34,046 bases of DNA from Prorocentrum cordatum (GCA_963575745.1 CAUYUJ010009490.1:1-34046), one strand, 5' to 3'. Numbered from the stretch's first letter, positions 10,590 through 22,300 are shown. Translations and numbers: made by a program. Notes: generated from the sequence alone by a model not told the origin.

Positions 10590-10620
10590 GTGGTGATGAT
10601 GATGATGATGACGATCGGCG
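10400..10620. repeat. GGA-rich and (GAT)n microsatellites
   Basis: A GGA-rich tract (10400-10475) is followed by GATG-type sequence and a (GAT)n run at about 10530-10616. It lies just downstream of the stop codon of gene C on the minus strand, where it would form part of the 3' flank or untranslated region. Confidence 0.9.
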
Positions 10621-10647
10621 AAAAGAGCAATGTTCGGTGGTCGGTCC

Positions 10648-10705
10648 TTAGGCGCCGCCGCCCGCCAGCACGCCCTCCTCCATGAGCCGCGCGTACCACA
10701 CGTAC
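10648..10705 (-). CDS. Gene C terminal exon
   Basis: The acceptor is a C-rich tract followed by CAG, then one base, 18 codons and TAA. This is a conventional polypyrimidine-type 3' splice site, unlike those of gene A. Confidence 0.6.
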
Positions 10706-11288
10706 CTGGGGGGTTGGGGGCTGGGGAGAAGGGCCCCTCGCGGGGGCTCGGGCTCGGCGAACCCAGGGGGGTTCGGCGAACCCCGCGGTGCGTGGGCGGG
10801 CGCTCGGAAACCCAGGGTCGCTCGACGCCGTCGGGCCCGCGCCACACCATCGCGATGGCGCACGGGTCCGCGGCGCCGCGGCCCGGCGCGGGGGCGGGGG
10901 CCCAGGCGGGGAGGAACCACACCTCGGGCGACCCCGAACCCCCGCGCCCCCCGCGCTGCTGGCGGTCCGCGTCCGAGCGGAACCACCAGCAGTCGGTGGG
11001 CTGCAGGTGGGGCAGCGGCAGCTCGAGCCACGCGGGGGCCCAGGCCGGCCACGCCGCTGGCGGCCTGGGCGGCAGCAGCGGCGCCTCGGGCTGGCGCTCC
11101 GCCAGCGCGCGGCCTTGAGAGACCAGCTGGCGCCCCTCCTGCCGACCAGGGCGGTCGGGGAGCTCGAGGCCGACCAGGGCCCCCCTGGCCCCGCTGCGGG
11201 CCCCCACCTCCGCGGGGTGGTACGCGATGGGCGCCCGCGCGCCCCTCCCGCGCGCGGCCCGGACATCGCCCAGGGACGGGGCCGCCAT
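10648..11288 (-). CDS. Gene C: 3' end of a GC3-extreme gene, product unknown
   Basis: A long minus-strand exon with almost exclusively G or C in third positions runs from an ATG at 11286-11288 (MAAPSLGDVRAARG) through APIAYHPAEVGA, HLQPTDCWWFRSDADRQQR and AIAMVWRGPDGVERPWVSE to about 10790. A last exon, 10648-10705, starts after a pyrimidine-rich acceptor ending CCCCCCAG, encodes YVWYARLMEEGVLAGGGA and ends at TAA. The donor between them is not settled: GT sites near 10770-10830 do not all keep phase. The ATG start is a choice; upstream is GAT-repeat sequence, and the exon could instead belong to gene B. No domain is recognised; Trp and Pro are abundant. Confidence 0.55.
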
Positions 11289-11351
11289 GGCAGCCGCGGG
11301 GCCAGGGGGGCAGGGGGCTGACAGAGCGCCCGTGCTCGATCGCGGCGGGCG

Positions 11352-11590
11352 TTGCGGCATTGGTCGCGAGAGGCGACGATGGTGACGGTGTTGCTGCTGA
11401 TGGATGGTGGCGGCGATGATGATGCCGATGGAAGGCTTGGCGATGATGGTGATGATGAGGGCGACGGCGATGATGATAACGATTGCGATGATGGTGATGG
11501 TGAGGATGATGATGATGATGATGATGGTGATGCTGATGATTCTGATGTTGTTGTTGGTGATGATGATGATGATGATGATCATCCGAGGGA
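11352..11590. repeat. Degenerate (GAT)n/(GATGGT)n repeat
   Basis: Imperfect GATGATGGT sequence about 240 bp long. On the minus strand it would encode His/Ile runs, which I take as translated repeat and not protein. Confidence 0.85.
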
Positions 11591-12946
11591 CGGCCATGAT
11601 CTTGCTCATGGGTGGATGGCACATGCGTCCATCTGGCCTGTCCCGGGAGGCGATGCATCAATCATGTGCCCAGGATGGGCCTCGCCAGGATCGGTGAGGT
11701 GATCAGTTTCAGAATCCAAGTGAAGACTGACACGCCCGTGGCTGCTAAATCAGAGCTCCGGGGAATTTCTTTTGTCTTCCAGGAAGCAGCCCGTCTGATT
11801 TGTGCGTTCCAGCCGCCGCGGTCTGGCGGTCTGGCGGTCCAGCCGCCGCGGTGCTCCGCGCGGCGCTGGAGATGGGGCGACCCCCGCGCCCTCGGCACCG
11901 CCCTCCGTTTCTTGCACCCCCCTACTCCTCTGACCCTTCGCCCGCGAATCTCCCGCCCCCATCCCCGACTATACAGCCCGCGCCCCTGGCCCCTCCGCCC
12001 CCCCCCCGCCCCCTCTCCTCCGCCCAAGTCCTCCCCGCCGCGGGGCCGGGGCACGCGGGGCGCCCCAGTGGCGCGGGCGCGCGGCGGCGCGGCCGCGCCC
12101 ATGGGCAGGGCGCGCGGCGGCGCGGCAGCGTCGCCGGCAGCGTCGCCCCCTCAGCGTCAGCGTCGGAGGAAGCTCGAAGACGCCCTCCCCGCCGCGGGTG
12201 GGAGGGGGCGACCAGGGGCGGGGGGCGGAGGGGGTCAAGAAGGCGCGGCAGGGTGGCGAGGGAGGAAGGACGAGGAATCAAGGGGATGGAGTCGGGGACG
12301 GGGCTGCGAGAAAGGGCGGGGAGATCGTGGGATAGAGACCCCTCCGTCCGGCGACGATTTCTGCCGGCGCCCTTTCGCGCGCCCGCTCCTCGGCGCCCTC
12401 TCTGCCACCTGCTCAACGCACTCGCTACCTCGCACTCTTCCCCTCTTCTCCCCTCCCCTCCCCTTCCCCCCTCGCCCGCGTCCCTTCGCCCGCTGGCCGA
12501 TCGTCGTCTCCTTCCCCTGCTCTTCGTCGTCATCCTCGTCGTTGTCGCCGCCATCGTGGAATCGGCATCGCTACCATCAACGCCAACGCCGTCGTCGCCC
12601 CGACCGCTCTGATAATCATCAACGCCACCACGACCGCAGCCATCATCATGCACATCGTAATCAGAGTCACCATGGACCAGTATCATCGTCATGAACATCA
12701 TCACCATGATCGTCCTCGTCGTCCGCATCCTCGCCAGCATATTCGCACCCGTCACCGCCATCATCATCGACGTCCAGGATCCGTCCGCCCGCGCCAGCGC
12801 ACAAACCCCCTCCTCGCATCGTTCCCGCCCGTCGTCTTCCCCTCTCATCCGCGCTCCATCCACCTCATTCCCCCCCCTCGTTGTCCTCGCCCATGCGCCC
12901 TGGGCCGCCCAGCCCTGCCCCCCCCGCCCCACTTCTTCTTCACGAC
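11591..12946. other. GC-rich spacer or intron, with CAT-rich tract 12600-12790
   Basis: The stretch is C- and G-rich with no exon I can defend. A degenerate CAT/CATCGT repeat sits at about 12600-12790. If gene B and gene C are one gene, this would be a large intron; if separate, it is intergenic. Confidence 0.4.
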
Positions 12947-12997
12947 CTTGCCGAATTCGTGGTCGTCGAAAGAGCACTTCTCCCGGAAGACGAGCTC
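12947..12997 (-). CDS. Gene B exon, ELVFREKCSFDDHEFGK
   Basis: Seventeen codons in phase 0 at both ends. The acceptor is a long pyrimidine tract ending CTTCTCGCCGCAG and the donor is AAG|GTCGTG. This is the cleanest splice architecture in gene B. Confidence 0.6.
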
Positions 12998-13995
12998 CTG
13001 CGGCGAGAAGGGGCGACGGGGGGAGGGCGGGGGGGGGAGGGGCTCGACGACGAATCGCACGATGAGGAGGGCTGGCGAGCGGGACGGGGGGGTAGAAGTC
13101 GATGGGCGGGGGGGCGCAGAAGAGCGAAGGAAGTGGGCCAGCGAGGTCGGCTGGGAGCGGCGGCTCGGAGAGGCGGCGCGCGGGCTCCTGGTCCGCAGGC
13201 ACCCCGGGGATCTCCTCGAGCCACGGCACGTCGTAGAAGCACCTCCCTCTTCCCCCAACAAACCACGCCCCAAAAACCCAATCCCGCAGGGGGGCGCGGG
13301 CAGGGGGGGGGCCTCGGGTCTGGGGCAAGAGCAGGGGGCACCTTGCACGCCACGCACTCTTCGCCAGCCTTGGGCGCGATCGGGCCCTGACAGAACTGCG
13401 TGTTCTCGCGACTCGTCAACGCGCGGCCGCTCTGGCTTGGGGGCCCTGCCCTGGTACAGACCAGTCACGTGCACAACAATTTCCTTGATGTCATCCTGCT
13501 TGCATGCGGGCTGAAGGAAGGGCATCTTTACTCTCCCCTGTGCTCCTGAGCCACCGCCCCCCACCCTGGCCCGCCCCTCTCCCGCCCCCTCGCGGCCCGG
13601 CCCCCAGCGGCGCATCTTCGCGACGTCGGCGGCGCTCGCCGAGCCCTCCCCGCCCTCCTCGCCATCGGTGTCCTCCCCGTCGCCGTCCGAGGCGTCCACG
13701 TTGACAACGACGGCCATCATCTTCCAGACGATCTGGTGCGTGCGCACGGCCGCCCGCAACGCTTTCTCCTTGTCCGAGATCGTCTTCCTGCGCTTCTTCT
13801 TGGCAGCGCCAGCGCCCCCGCCGCGCCCCTCGCCCTCGTCGCCCTGCGGCCGCCCCCGCGAGCTCAGAGGGGGAGATCGGGCCGATGGCAGGGGGGGGCG
13901 CCGAGCGCGGAGAGGAGGGGGGGGGCGCAGAGAGGCGGGGCAGAGAGGATGGATGCGCCGCGCGCCCAAGCGACGCAGGGGGCGAGACAGAGAGA

Positions 13996-14035
<40 letters not shown>

Positions 14036-14087
14036 ATAAAAAACATACACAACAAAGAGAGAAAGAGACTCAGAGAGAGGGGGGAAA

Positions 14088-14175
<88 letters not shown>

Positions 14176-14204
14176 AAGAGAGAGAGAGATACAGAAAGAC
14201 GCAG

Positions 14205-14235
<31 letters not shown>

Positions 14236-14416
14236 TAACGAGACCAACAACAAAACACAGGGATTAAGAGAGAACGAGAGAGACAGAGAGAGAGAGAGAG
14301 AGAGTCAGGAAGTCAGAGAGGGAGACCCGAAGAGAGACAGAGTGTCAGATAGAGAAAAAGAAAGAAATACATAAAGAAAGAGGGATGGAGAGAGAGGAGC
14401 CAGAGAGAGAGAGGGG

Positions 14417-14455
<39 letters not shown>

Positions 14456-14960
14456 GAGACGAGACGAGACGAGACGAGACGAGACGAGACGAGACGAGAC
14501 GAGAGAGACGAGACGAGAGCACGACAGAGAGACTGAGAGAGGCGAGGAGTGGGAGAACGAGGTGTCGAGAGTTCTCTTCTCATCTGTCCATATGTTCATT
14601 CCTTGGCCTCGCCCTCTCTCGTCATCCATCTCCCTTCTTCTGTTTCCCCCCCCGCTTGTCCGCCGCCCCCCCCGTCGCAATCGTTTCCGCCTCGGGCGCG
14701 ACCCGAAGGGGCGGCGCATCCGACGAGGCAACCGCGCACTGCCTCCCTAAAGCCCCCCCCATCCCCATCCTCGTCATCTGCCGCAGCTCTCTGCTTCTTC
14801 GGCTGCGCCAACCAGGGAATGCAAAAGTCGCTCGATGAGCCACTGTTGCACTTCGAGCCGTCCAGGTAGACCGTGGGCCCGACGATGACGTTGGCGAGAT
14901 CCTGATGATCCTGCCCGCCCGGGGTGCTCTGATGGTCTGATGGTGGACGCGCGATGCCGC
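12947..14960 (-). CDS. Gene B: multi-exon gene, product unknown, shares an exon with gene D
   Basis: Five coding segments are visible on the minus strand. They are 14905-14740 (LANVIVGPTVYLDGSKC), 13815-13613 (KKKRRKTISDKEKALRAAVR, then an acidic patch DGDGEDTDGEEG), 13525-13349 (FLQPACKQDDIKEIVVHV ... APKAGEECVAC), 13242-13203 (FYDVPWLEEIPG) and 12997-12947 (ELVFREKCSFDDHEFGK). The last three join in phase through introns 13348-13243 and 13202-12998. The third exon is about 97% identical to part of gene D but lacks 20 bp present there, which shifts its frame. A basic stretch near the N-terminus of exon 2 could be a nuclear localisation signal. No known domain is complete. The 5' end, the link of the first segment and the 3' end (possibly gene C) are unresolved. 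Confidence 0.55.
13203..13242 (-). CDS. Gene B exon, FYDVPWLEEIPG
   Basis: Forty bases between AG and GG|GTGCCTG. It joins the preceding exon with the codon split GC|G and the next exon in phase 0. Confidence 0.55.
13314..13523. repeat. Duplicated segment, copy 1 (partner 29360-29589)
   Basis: By direct alignment the two copies differ at six positions in about 210 aligned bases, plus one 20-bp block present only in the right-hand copy. Similarity begins within two bases of the exon start in gene B and ends inside its downstream intron. Flanking sequences are unrelated. Confidence 0.95.
13349..13525 (-). CDS. Gene B exon homologous to gene D
   Basis: It encodes PFLQPACKQDDIKEIVVHV and, after the 20-bp gap, ENTQFCQGPIAPKAGEECVA. 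The donor GC|GTGCAAGG gives a phase-correct join to the next exon in the frame that keeps ECVAC. As written, the 20-bp deletion puts the two halves in different frames. Confidence 0.6.
13524..13612 (-). other. Gene B intron flanked by a 7-bp direct repeat
   Basis: GCATCTT (AAGATGC on the sense strand) occurs at 13522-13528 and 13612-13618, exactly 90 bp apart. Removing one repeat plus the intervening DNA joins ADVAK to MPFLQP in frame. With an AG acceptor, the donor would be AT, which is non-canonical, so the junction is ambiguous within the repeat. This pattern is expected of an inserted, introner-like intron. Confidence 0.45.
13613..13815 (-). CDS. Gene B exon with basic and acidic segments
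   Basis: High-GC3 coding sequence beginning AKKKRRKTISDKEK, continuing HQIVWKMMAVVVNVDAS and ending in an acidic Gly/Glu/Asp-rich stretch before SASAADVAK. The upstream acceptor is not clear. Confidence 0.5.
13987..14518. repeat. (GA)n and (GAGAC)n microsatellites
   Basis: Long AG runs with AAAG interruptions fill 13987-14455, followed by about ten GAGAC units near 14450-14505. The block lies between coding segments of gene B and would be intronic if the 14740-14905 segment belongs to it. Confidence 0.95.
14740..14905 (-). CDS. Candidate coding segment upstream in gene B
   Basis: After an AG at about 14906, the minus strand reads DLANVIVGPTVYLDGSKC, then SDFCIPWLAQPKKQR and an acidic tail. 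Amino-acid composition and third-position GC are those of real coding sequence. The same frame stays open to 15384 upstream, but that part is less convincing. Confidence 0.45.
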
Positions 14961-15900
14961 CCGTCGCAGCCAGCGCTCTCTCGGACTCAAAGGCCTCTGG
15001 AAGGCTTCTCACTGGCGCGCGACGCGAGACTTCCCGAACACATGGCATCGCGCATCGCGCAACGCGGCGCCTCCAATTCCGGGCCACTGGAGCGCTCAAC
15101 ATTGAACGCCCAAACTTGCAGGGACAATCGAAGTGAAGGCATCGTTGCATGTCGTGCAAGCTACGTGGGACACGCGCACGTGGCATGATGCGCAGGAGAA
15201 CCATGCAAGAACAAGGGGCGAGAGCCACAGGCTCGAACAGGATTTGGGGAGGAAGGTCTAATCTGAATCTGCGTAAGGCCCCACTCCGCTGGACCCCCAG
15301 CAGCCCTCGAAAGTGGCGCCTGAGTGAGTGAGTGAGTTCTTCAGATTTTAGATGCCTCCACGATGGGCGCCATCTGTTGTTCAAGTCTGCCCCGCCAATG
15401 GCGGTGGCATTGATTGGAACAACATATTACTTGTAGCGAAAATCTTCAGAGCAAAAAAAACACAACAATGCATATGTTTGTCGCGCCGACTTTCTGAGAA
15501 AAAATGTTTCTTTTTTCCCATGAAGAACGAACAGGCAACCAGACCGATAGGCACCACACTTGAACAAAGGTAGCTCCATAATTTTGGGCACTTTGGAAGC
15601 GCGGCCTGTTCCTCCGACCTCCGGTTTCCGAGGTCGAGAAAGCGGAGAAGGCGCAGCCCGAAATCAACGACGATAATGATAATTCTTGAACACAGGCGAA
15701 CATCATTTCACTCATATAACATATCACCACATCGTCCTATCCGTTCTGGCCGACTTGTCCTCCGCTTCTCCTCGGGCCTCCTCTTCGACCCCCGCCTGTT
15801 CCCGCGCCTCCCTCGTCGCCCCTCGCTCGCCTCACCAGCCTGTGCTTGCGCCCCGCCCCCTCCCCCCCCATCGGGCCCCATCAGGGCCCGGGTCCGCCCC
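14906..15900. other. Spacer between genes A and B
   Basis: A minus-strand frame is open to 15384 but its composition is not distinctive. A (GAGT)n run lies at about 15319-15336. From 15337 to about 15720 the DNA is more AT-rich than elsewhere. I see no promoter element I can name. Confidence 0.35.
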
Positions 15901-16183
15901 CTAGTCCGAGAGCAACGCCGTGTCGGGATCATTGGGGTCGGCGATGTCGATGTCGTCGGTGGTGCTCTCAACGATGGTTCCGCGGCCGAGCAGCGCGAAC
16001 TTCGCAGCCTGGAACTCGCCCGAGACGCGGTAACTCGGCCAGTCTTTGCGTTTCATCACGTCAGAGGCCGCGAGCGGGCGCAACGGGAGAATGAAGCTTT
16101 TGTTGATGCCGCGCGCCGCGTTGTAGTCCACCACCCTGCCAGAATACGCCATGATCGTGGGCTCATACCCCTCCGCGAACTTC
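15901..16183 (-). CDS. Gene A terminal exon
   Basis: Reading begins near KFAEGYEPTIMAYSGRVVDY, continues NKSFILPLRPLAASDVMKRK and SGEFQAAKFALLGRG, and ends with an acidic tail DDIDIADPNDPDTALLSD and TAG. The open frame of about 90 codons with coherent composition is one of the strongest coding segments in the window. Confidence 0.7.
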
Positions 16184-19032
16184 CTTCCCGATTGCCCTTA
16201 TTGCTTATGTATACATGCGAAGGCGCGACTGGCCAAGGGCGGCCCAGGCCCTCGAGAACCCGCGAACGACGGGCGGGAATGGCCCGGGCAGAGGCGGCGC
16301 CATGGCCGCGGCGCAAGCAACCAACGCGCATTGGGAGGGCGGCGACGCGACGGCGACGTGGCGACCCGGAGCGGGCGCGCAAGGGAGGGGCGATCAGGGG
16401 AGAGGATGGGCAGGTCAAATCAAGAGAAGAGGGGGCGGCCATGCAACGAAGGAGGAAAGCACGCGGGGCGATTCAGGATTGGGCAGGGAAGGTGAGGGGG
16501 ATGAAGGGATGAGCGGCATCATGGCAGGGGCGCGGCAGATGGCGGGCCAGGGAGGTGACCCACGACGACCCTGCGGGAACAGGAAGGAGAAAGTGGCTAT
16601 TGAGGGGCTGAGCGGCGAAGGAGAGGCGATAGCCAGCAACGTGTCCTGATCAGCGAATGGGCCGCACTTTTCAGGTCTGGGGAGGGCGTGGACTTCACCA
16701 TGATCGAGCACGTCTTCGAATAGGCAATATTCACCAGGTTGTTGACGAAGGCGCCTCCCCCCGCCTCGCTGCCCGCCGCCTGCCTGTCGCTCCTGCCTAC
16801 TTCCAGGTTCCGCATTCCTCGGGGCATTCCTCTCCCATATTCTCATGATCTCGCCCTCTTGCCCATTCCTCATTCCCCTGATCCATTGCATTGCGCTGTC
16901 GCGCGACTGCACGCAAGGCCCATTGAGCAGCTAATCGCACGAGCACGCAGAACAATATGCAAAACACCCCTCCCCAGCCCCGCCGTGCATGGCAGCGCTG
17001 AGCGAGTTGAGGATCTGCCCGGCCCCCAGCCAGTCACGCCGCTCGCATCCCCCGCCGACCCAGGGCAGCGGCGTCGACCCGCGGCCGACGCGGACAGCGA
17101 GAGCCGATGGGGCTACCGCGGGAACAGGGGGCGACACGCAGGCGAGAAGCGATGTGCCCTTGGCGCGCCCCGTCGAAGCCATCTGTCTGATCTCGCCCAC
17201 GCCGCGCCGCCCCCCCCCGCCGCCCCCCCGCCCGCCGCTCCCTTTTTCCAGGCCCCTTTCCCCTAACGACTGCTCCATCAATGGAACCTCCCCTTCACGC
17301 CCGCCTCTCGTCCCCTTGTCTCCTGGCTCTGCCTGCGACGCCCACACCTGCCCCCTTCTGGTAAATGATGGGAAATTCGCCCGTCTCCTCGGCCTCTGCG
17401 TCGCAGACGCCTTTCATCCACTCGCCCACGGTCATGATCTTGGGAGCCCTCGGGCCCAAGGCGCTGGACTCCTTGTCCTTGAGAAGCTCGGGCGCGCCGA
17501 TGACGTCCTCCCGCCGCCCCCCGCGCGCTCTGGCGCTGCTGCTCTGACCGCTACCCCCTCCGACCCCACCCCCCCCCTCGACCCTGCCGATGGCTCAAAA
17601 AGCCACCGTCGGCGATGTCGAGTCTGGCCCCACGCGGAGACGGGACATCGGCGCCTGCGCGCGCGCCCGCAATCCCCCCCCAGTCCCCGCGCCCCCTGGC
17701 CGTGCGCCAAGTATTTCGGCGCCGCAACGTCTCTCGGATCCGAGCCACGCACCCCCGCCGCCCTACCTACCAGCCAGCCCGCGCCATTTTCTCCACCTTT
17801 CCGATATTCTCAGCCACGCGCCTCTGCCCCCGAACCCCAGCTTTCCGCAGACGCCCCGCAGGCCGGCAGCCCCCCCCCCCCCCGATCCGCGATAGGGCGC
17901 GGCGGAGGGTACTCGATGGCCAACTTGGATCGAACCGCCTCCCACGGGTTGGCGCGGTAAAAGTCCGCGGCGATCGCGCCGCCCTGCTTCTTGGACCAAA
18001 TATCGATGCATACAGCGATCTTTCTCGAGCAGTCGGCCTTGTGCAAGCTGTCCCATCCGGAGAACGCGGCAGGGGTGTCGTCGCCGAGGATGTCGTGCTC
18101 CGAGCGCACCTCCCATCGGCCCATCTGCGAAACCACTGGCAGGAGCGCCTCTCGACCCGCTGCCCACCCCCGCCCCCTGCCCTGCCCCGCCCTCCTGCCC
18201 AATGCCCGCCGCCCTTCCCACCTCAAGGCGCTGGAGCACGTTCCCGGCCAGGCGGCAGGTGGCCAGCGTTAAGAGTGTCAACCCAAACGAACACGCCGCA
18301 CCTGGGGGGCAGGGCTGGGAAGTGGACTGGCCCCTGACGCAACAGAGGCCCCAGGAGGCCACGGCGGCATTGGCCGCCCGCGGGGGAAAGGGTCCTGTCC
18401 ACATGGTTATCACGCCTGGGTGCCCGCGCTCGCTCTCGCGACGCGCCGCCTCCGATAGGATGGCCAACAGCTCCCCCGGGCGACGACCGAGCTCCGGCCG
18501 CGGCAACAGCGGGCTCGTCGACAGATAGTAGTTCCAGCGGTCAGGCCAGGACAGATTCCAACGCCACGGCGTCGGGGGAATCGGGAGCTCCGCGGACGCA
18601 TCGCGAGGTTGATCCCGAGGCGCGATGCGAGGTTGGGAGCGGGGCCGCCCCTCGCTGGGCCGATGCTCCATCCTGAGCCCGACTGCTGCACGGCGCTGAC
18701 GATCTGACCCCCCGCCTTCAGAATGGCCCCTGACCTCGCCCTCTCTCAGCGCGCGCTAGGCCCCCTTCAATGGTTTGCCCCCTGCCCGCGGTCTGGAGAT
18801 GACAGCGCCGTTGTCATTGCTGCTGCTGGGTTATGCCCCGTTGTTTGCTCTCTCTCTCTCTATTTCTCTTTCTCTCTCTATTTCTCTTTCTCTCTGTCTA
18901 TATATGTATATATATATATATAGGTCACTTGCTTGTTTGTTTGTTTGTTCTCCCTCTCTATCTCTCTCTCTCTCGCTTTCTCGCTCTCTCTTCATCTTCA
19001 TATTTTCTCTCTCTCCCTCGCTCTCTCTCACA

Positions 19033-19077
<45 letters not shown>

Positions 19078-19103
19078 CTTCTTCTTCTTCTTCTTCTTCT
19101 TCT

Positions 19104-19134
<31 letters not shown>

Positions 19135-19213
19135 CCCTCTCTCTCTCTCTCTCTCTATCTCTCTCGGTCTCTCCTCTCTCTCGTCTTCTCTCCATCTCTC
19201 TCGTCTTCTCGCG

Positions 19214-19259
<46 letters not shown>

Positions 19260-19285
19260 CTTCTTCTTCTTCTTCTTCTTCTTCT

Positions 19286-19319
<34 letters not shown>

Positions 19320-22300
19320 CGGGATGCCCTGCTGCACCTCCTCGTTTCCCCCCTCTGACCCCCCCTCCTCCTCGCGGCCGTCTGTTCCCGCGTCGGAGCG
19401 TCTCCAAGGCGGCGGCCCTCTGCCAGTTCATCGCGGACCCCGCTGGGGCCCCAGCAAAAATGGGCTCGAATGGAAACAAAGACTTGTTTTTGCCTTTCGA
19501 GCCCGCGTTTCGTCGCTGGGCCCCTAGGGGCCGCGTGGCGCCTGGTGAGCCGGGCGCCCGGGTGCCAGGCGCGCTTGGAACGACACCATGGTCGCACTCA
19601 TCCGCGTTGACATCGAGAAAGTTCCACGGATCCCCATGGCCAGCAAATCAAGATGCTCGGGGGAGAGGAGGAGGAGGGAGGGTGAGTGGATGGGAGGGGT
19701 TCCACAGCTTCAAGAGTTTCAGCAATGCTGGGAGGAGGGGGATGGTGGATCCGAGGCACGATGCGATGTGCCCCTCTCCCCCCCTGTCCCCAGCGCTCCC
19801 GATCGCCCTCCTGGTTTAACTGTTCGGCGCCGTGAGCATTCCGAAACTTCTTTTCTAACTTCGCCAGGTCGGCCCTGAACCGGACCGCTGTCTCATGGGC
19901 GCGCTGCCCGTCCAACTCTTCCAAGACAGCGAATATCTTGTGCGCGACGCCATTGAAGTCCATGGAGCGCGGGCGTTCCTGCCCCCCCCCCCCCCCCACC
20001 ACCACCCTTGCAGCAACGGCGCGCGCTGCGGTTTTCGGCGCGCGCTCTAGCCACAACTGGGCCCCCCCCGATTTTCCTAGACATCATCTTGTGTTTCCGC
20101 CCTCCTCCGGCCACATTGCTTCGCCCCTGCCCTCGCCCCCCTCGCGATCCATCATGCGCAGGATCTCGGGCGGCAGCTCGACGGCGCCCTCGGGCGCCAC
20201 CTTGACGCAGTTGGACATGGACTCGATGCACTTGGACTGGCGGGGAGGGGGGCGCGCGGGAGGGGGAAGCGCGGGGGCAGCAAATCAAAGACATCGCGGA
20301 ACAGAAGGGGGGGGGGCGGGGCGAAGACGCGGGGCGACTGGGCCCCAGCGCCAAGATCAAATATAATGGGCGCCGCCGTTTTAAACGCCTCATCGAGCTC
20401 GGGCCGCGCGAGAGGGCCGGGCCACTGAGCGCCGCCGACACTATAGGCGAGGGCCCCGAGGGCCAACCAGAGATCCCCCCGCCATAATGCCCCCGACACA
20501 TGCAAGCATTGTTGAACGGGCGCCTTGGGTGCGGTGGGAGTGATTCGGTGATATTCAAGCCCAAGCGCTGGCCATGGTACTGGACAGATACGTGGCCGCT
20601 CGAGGAACGCCATCCTCTTGGGCGCAGAACCAGCACGGCCCGTGCATCCTGCACAGCTCCGCCAGCAGGCGCAAGCGGGCAGCCTGGAGCATGACACGCG
20701 ACGCCTTTTTCTCAATCAGTCCTTGAAACGCCGTGCCAATAGTTGAAGTGACCGACTCGCCATTGGGGCCGCCTGAAACGAGCGTCTCGACGACGGTGCA
20801 TGCTTGGTCATAGGACGCGGGCAACTCCTCAACCACTGCCTCAATGCATGCGTCAACGAAAGTACGCAAGCCCTCTGCAATAGTATCGTAAAACCCACCC
20901 TTCTGTGCAAGTCCCATCATCAGGTTCCGCATCATGCTCCCCAGCGTCATGGCCGTGGTGGGCAGCTCCTCTCCCCGCCCGCCATCTCCGCACGCCCATT
21001 TCCGAGGAACCTTCAGGCGGCCCCCGCGGGCCCTCGCTCACAGGATTTGGCGGGGCCCCGGCCCTCCAGGGGCCCATCGCGAGGGCCCGTCAAAACAGCG
21101 AGCATGTCAACGCAACGCGGGCCGAATCGGGCGCAGCCAGGGCGCGGGAGCGCCAGCGGTGACAGGCATGGGCCAGGCACGGGGGCCAATCCAAAGCTCG
21201 GGGTCAGATGCGAGCGCGGGAGACACGCTGGGAGGGGCAGGGGCAAGGCTGGGGCGGAAAGGGCACGGCAAACTCTGGAAGTTCGAGTTAAGAAACAGGA
21301 GCGAGGAAGAGAGATTGGGAGGGGGCGGGGAGAGAGGGGCCATACTGTCGGAATGATGGCTGCAAGGGGCAAGCGAGGGTAGACTGGCGGGGCGCCTGCC
21401 TACGCGGGGAATGGCAATGGGCGAACGCAGAAGAGGAAGCGGACGCACATGGAGCAAGGCGGGCGGCGAGGCGGGGCCAGCTCAGGAGAGCGGGGGGGGA
21501 AGCGGAAGTGGAAGTGGGAACTGGCCCCTTTCGGGAACTCAACGCCCTCCTCTGCTCATCCGGCTCATCCGACCGAGCCCCCCCCGATCCACTCCCCCAT
21601 CCCCGTGTTCGTGCTCGTCCTCGCGCGCCGCCGATTGGACGAGGCCGCCCCCGAGCTGCCCGCGAGACCCGCCCCCCCCAACCCTCCGCAACCGGCCGCG
21701 TGAAGGCAGCGGTCTGGCTGATGGTCAACAGCAGCGACTGCGCTGCAGGCGCGGACTCCTCCATGATCTGCTGGCAGTAGCCATCGGACAAGACGGGCTT
21801 CGCATCCGTGGCTGGCTCCGCCTCCTGGGCCTTCACCAGGTTGAGGACTTCGAAGGCGTCGGGGTCGCTGTCCCTGCAGGCGGGCCAGGGGGGGGGGCGC
21901 GACGGATGGGCGCGTAATCTGCGTTTCGGTCAGTGGGCCAGCGACGATCGGTCGGGCAGCATGTCCAGACCGCCCGAGCCCCCGCGAGCACCCAGCCACA
22001 CCGTGCCCAGACCCGCCACTCTCAACGCGGCGGCGCAATTTACTATCCAAGAGGATGACCGCGCACACCCCTGCCTGAGACAAGCCACTCGAGCACGTCT
22101 AGGCGCTGGGTCGATGATGAAAAGCACGGCACATACATGAAAAATTCACCAAGCACATGGATGCTCAAGAGATGGCCTCGGTTTCAGCTTGGTCTCGGCA
22201 TACAAGAATTCTTTGAAAGCGCACTTCAGCCCCGTCCACCCCTTGATGTCCCGGTCCTTGCCCCTGATGCACAGGCGGATGGAGTTTGACCTGCTCCGCC

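Noticed and set aside
9915-11624. A single 569-codon minus-strand protein with His and Ile runs
   Set aside because: The His/Ile parts are translated GAT repeats, and the frame crosses what looks like the splice acceptor and stop of gene C; only the 10790-11288 part is coding-like.
15200-15260. tRNA-like sequence (GTTCGAGCCTGTGG)
   Set aside because: Only the T-loop-like word is present; no acceptor stem or anticodon arm could be paired.
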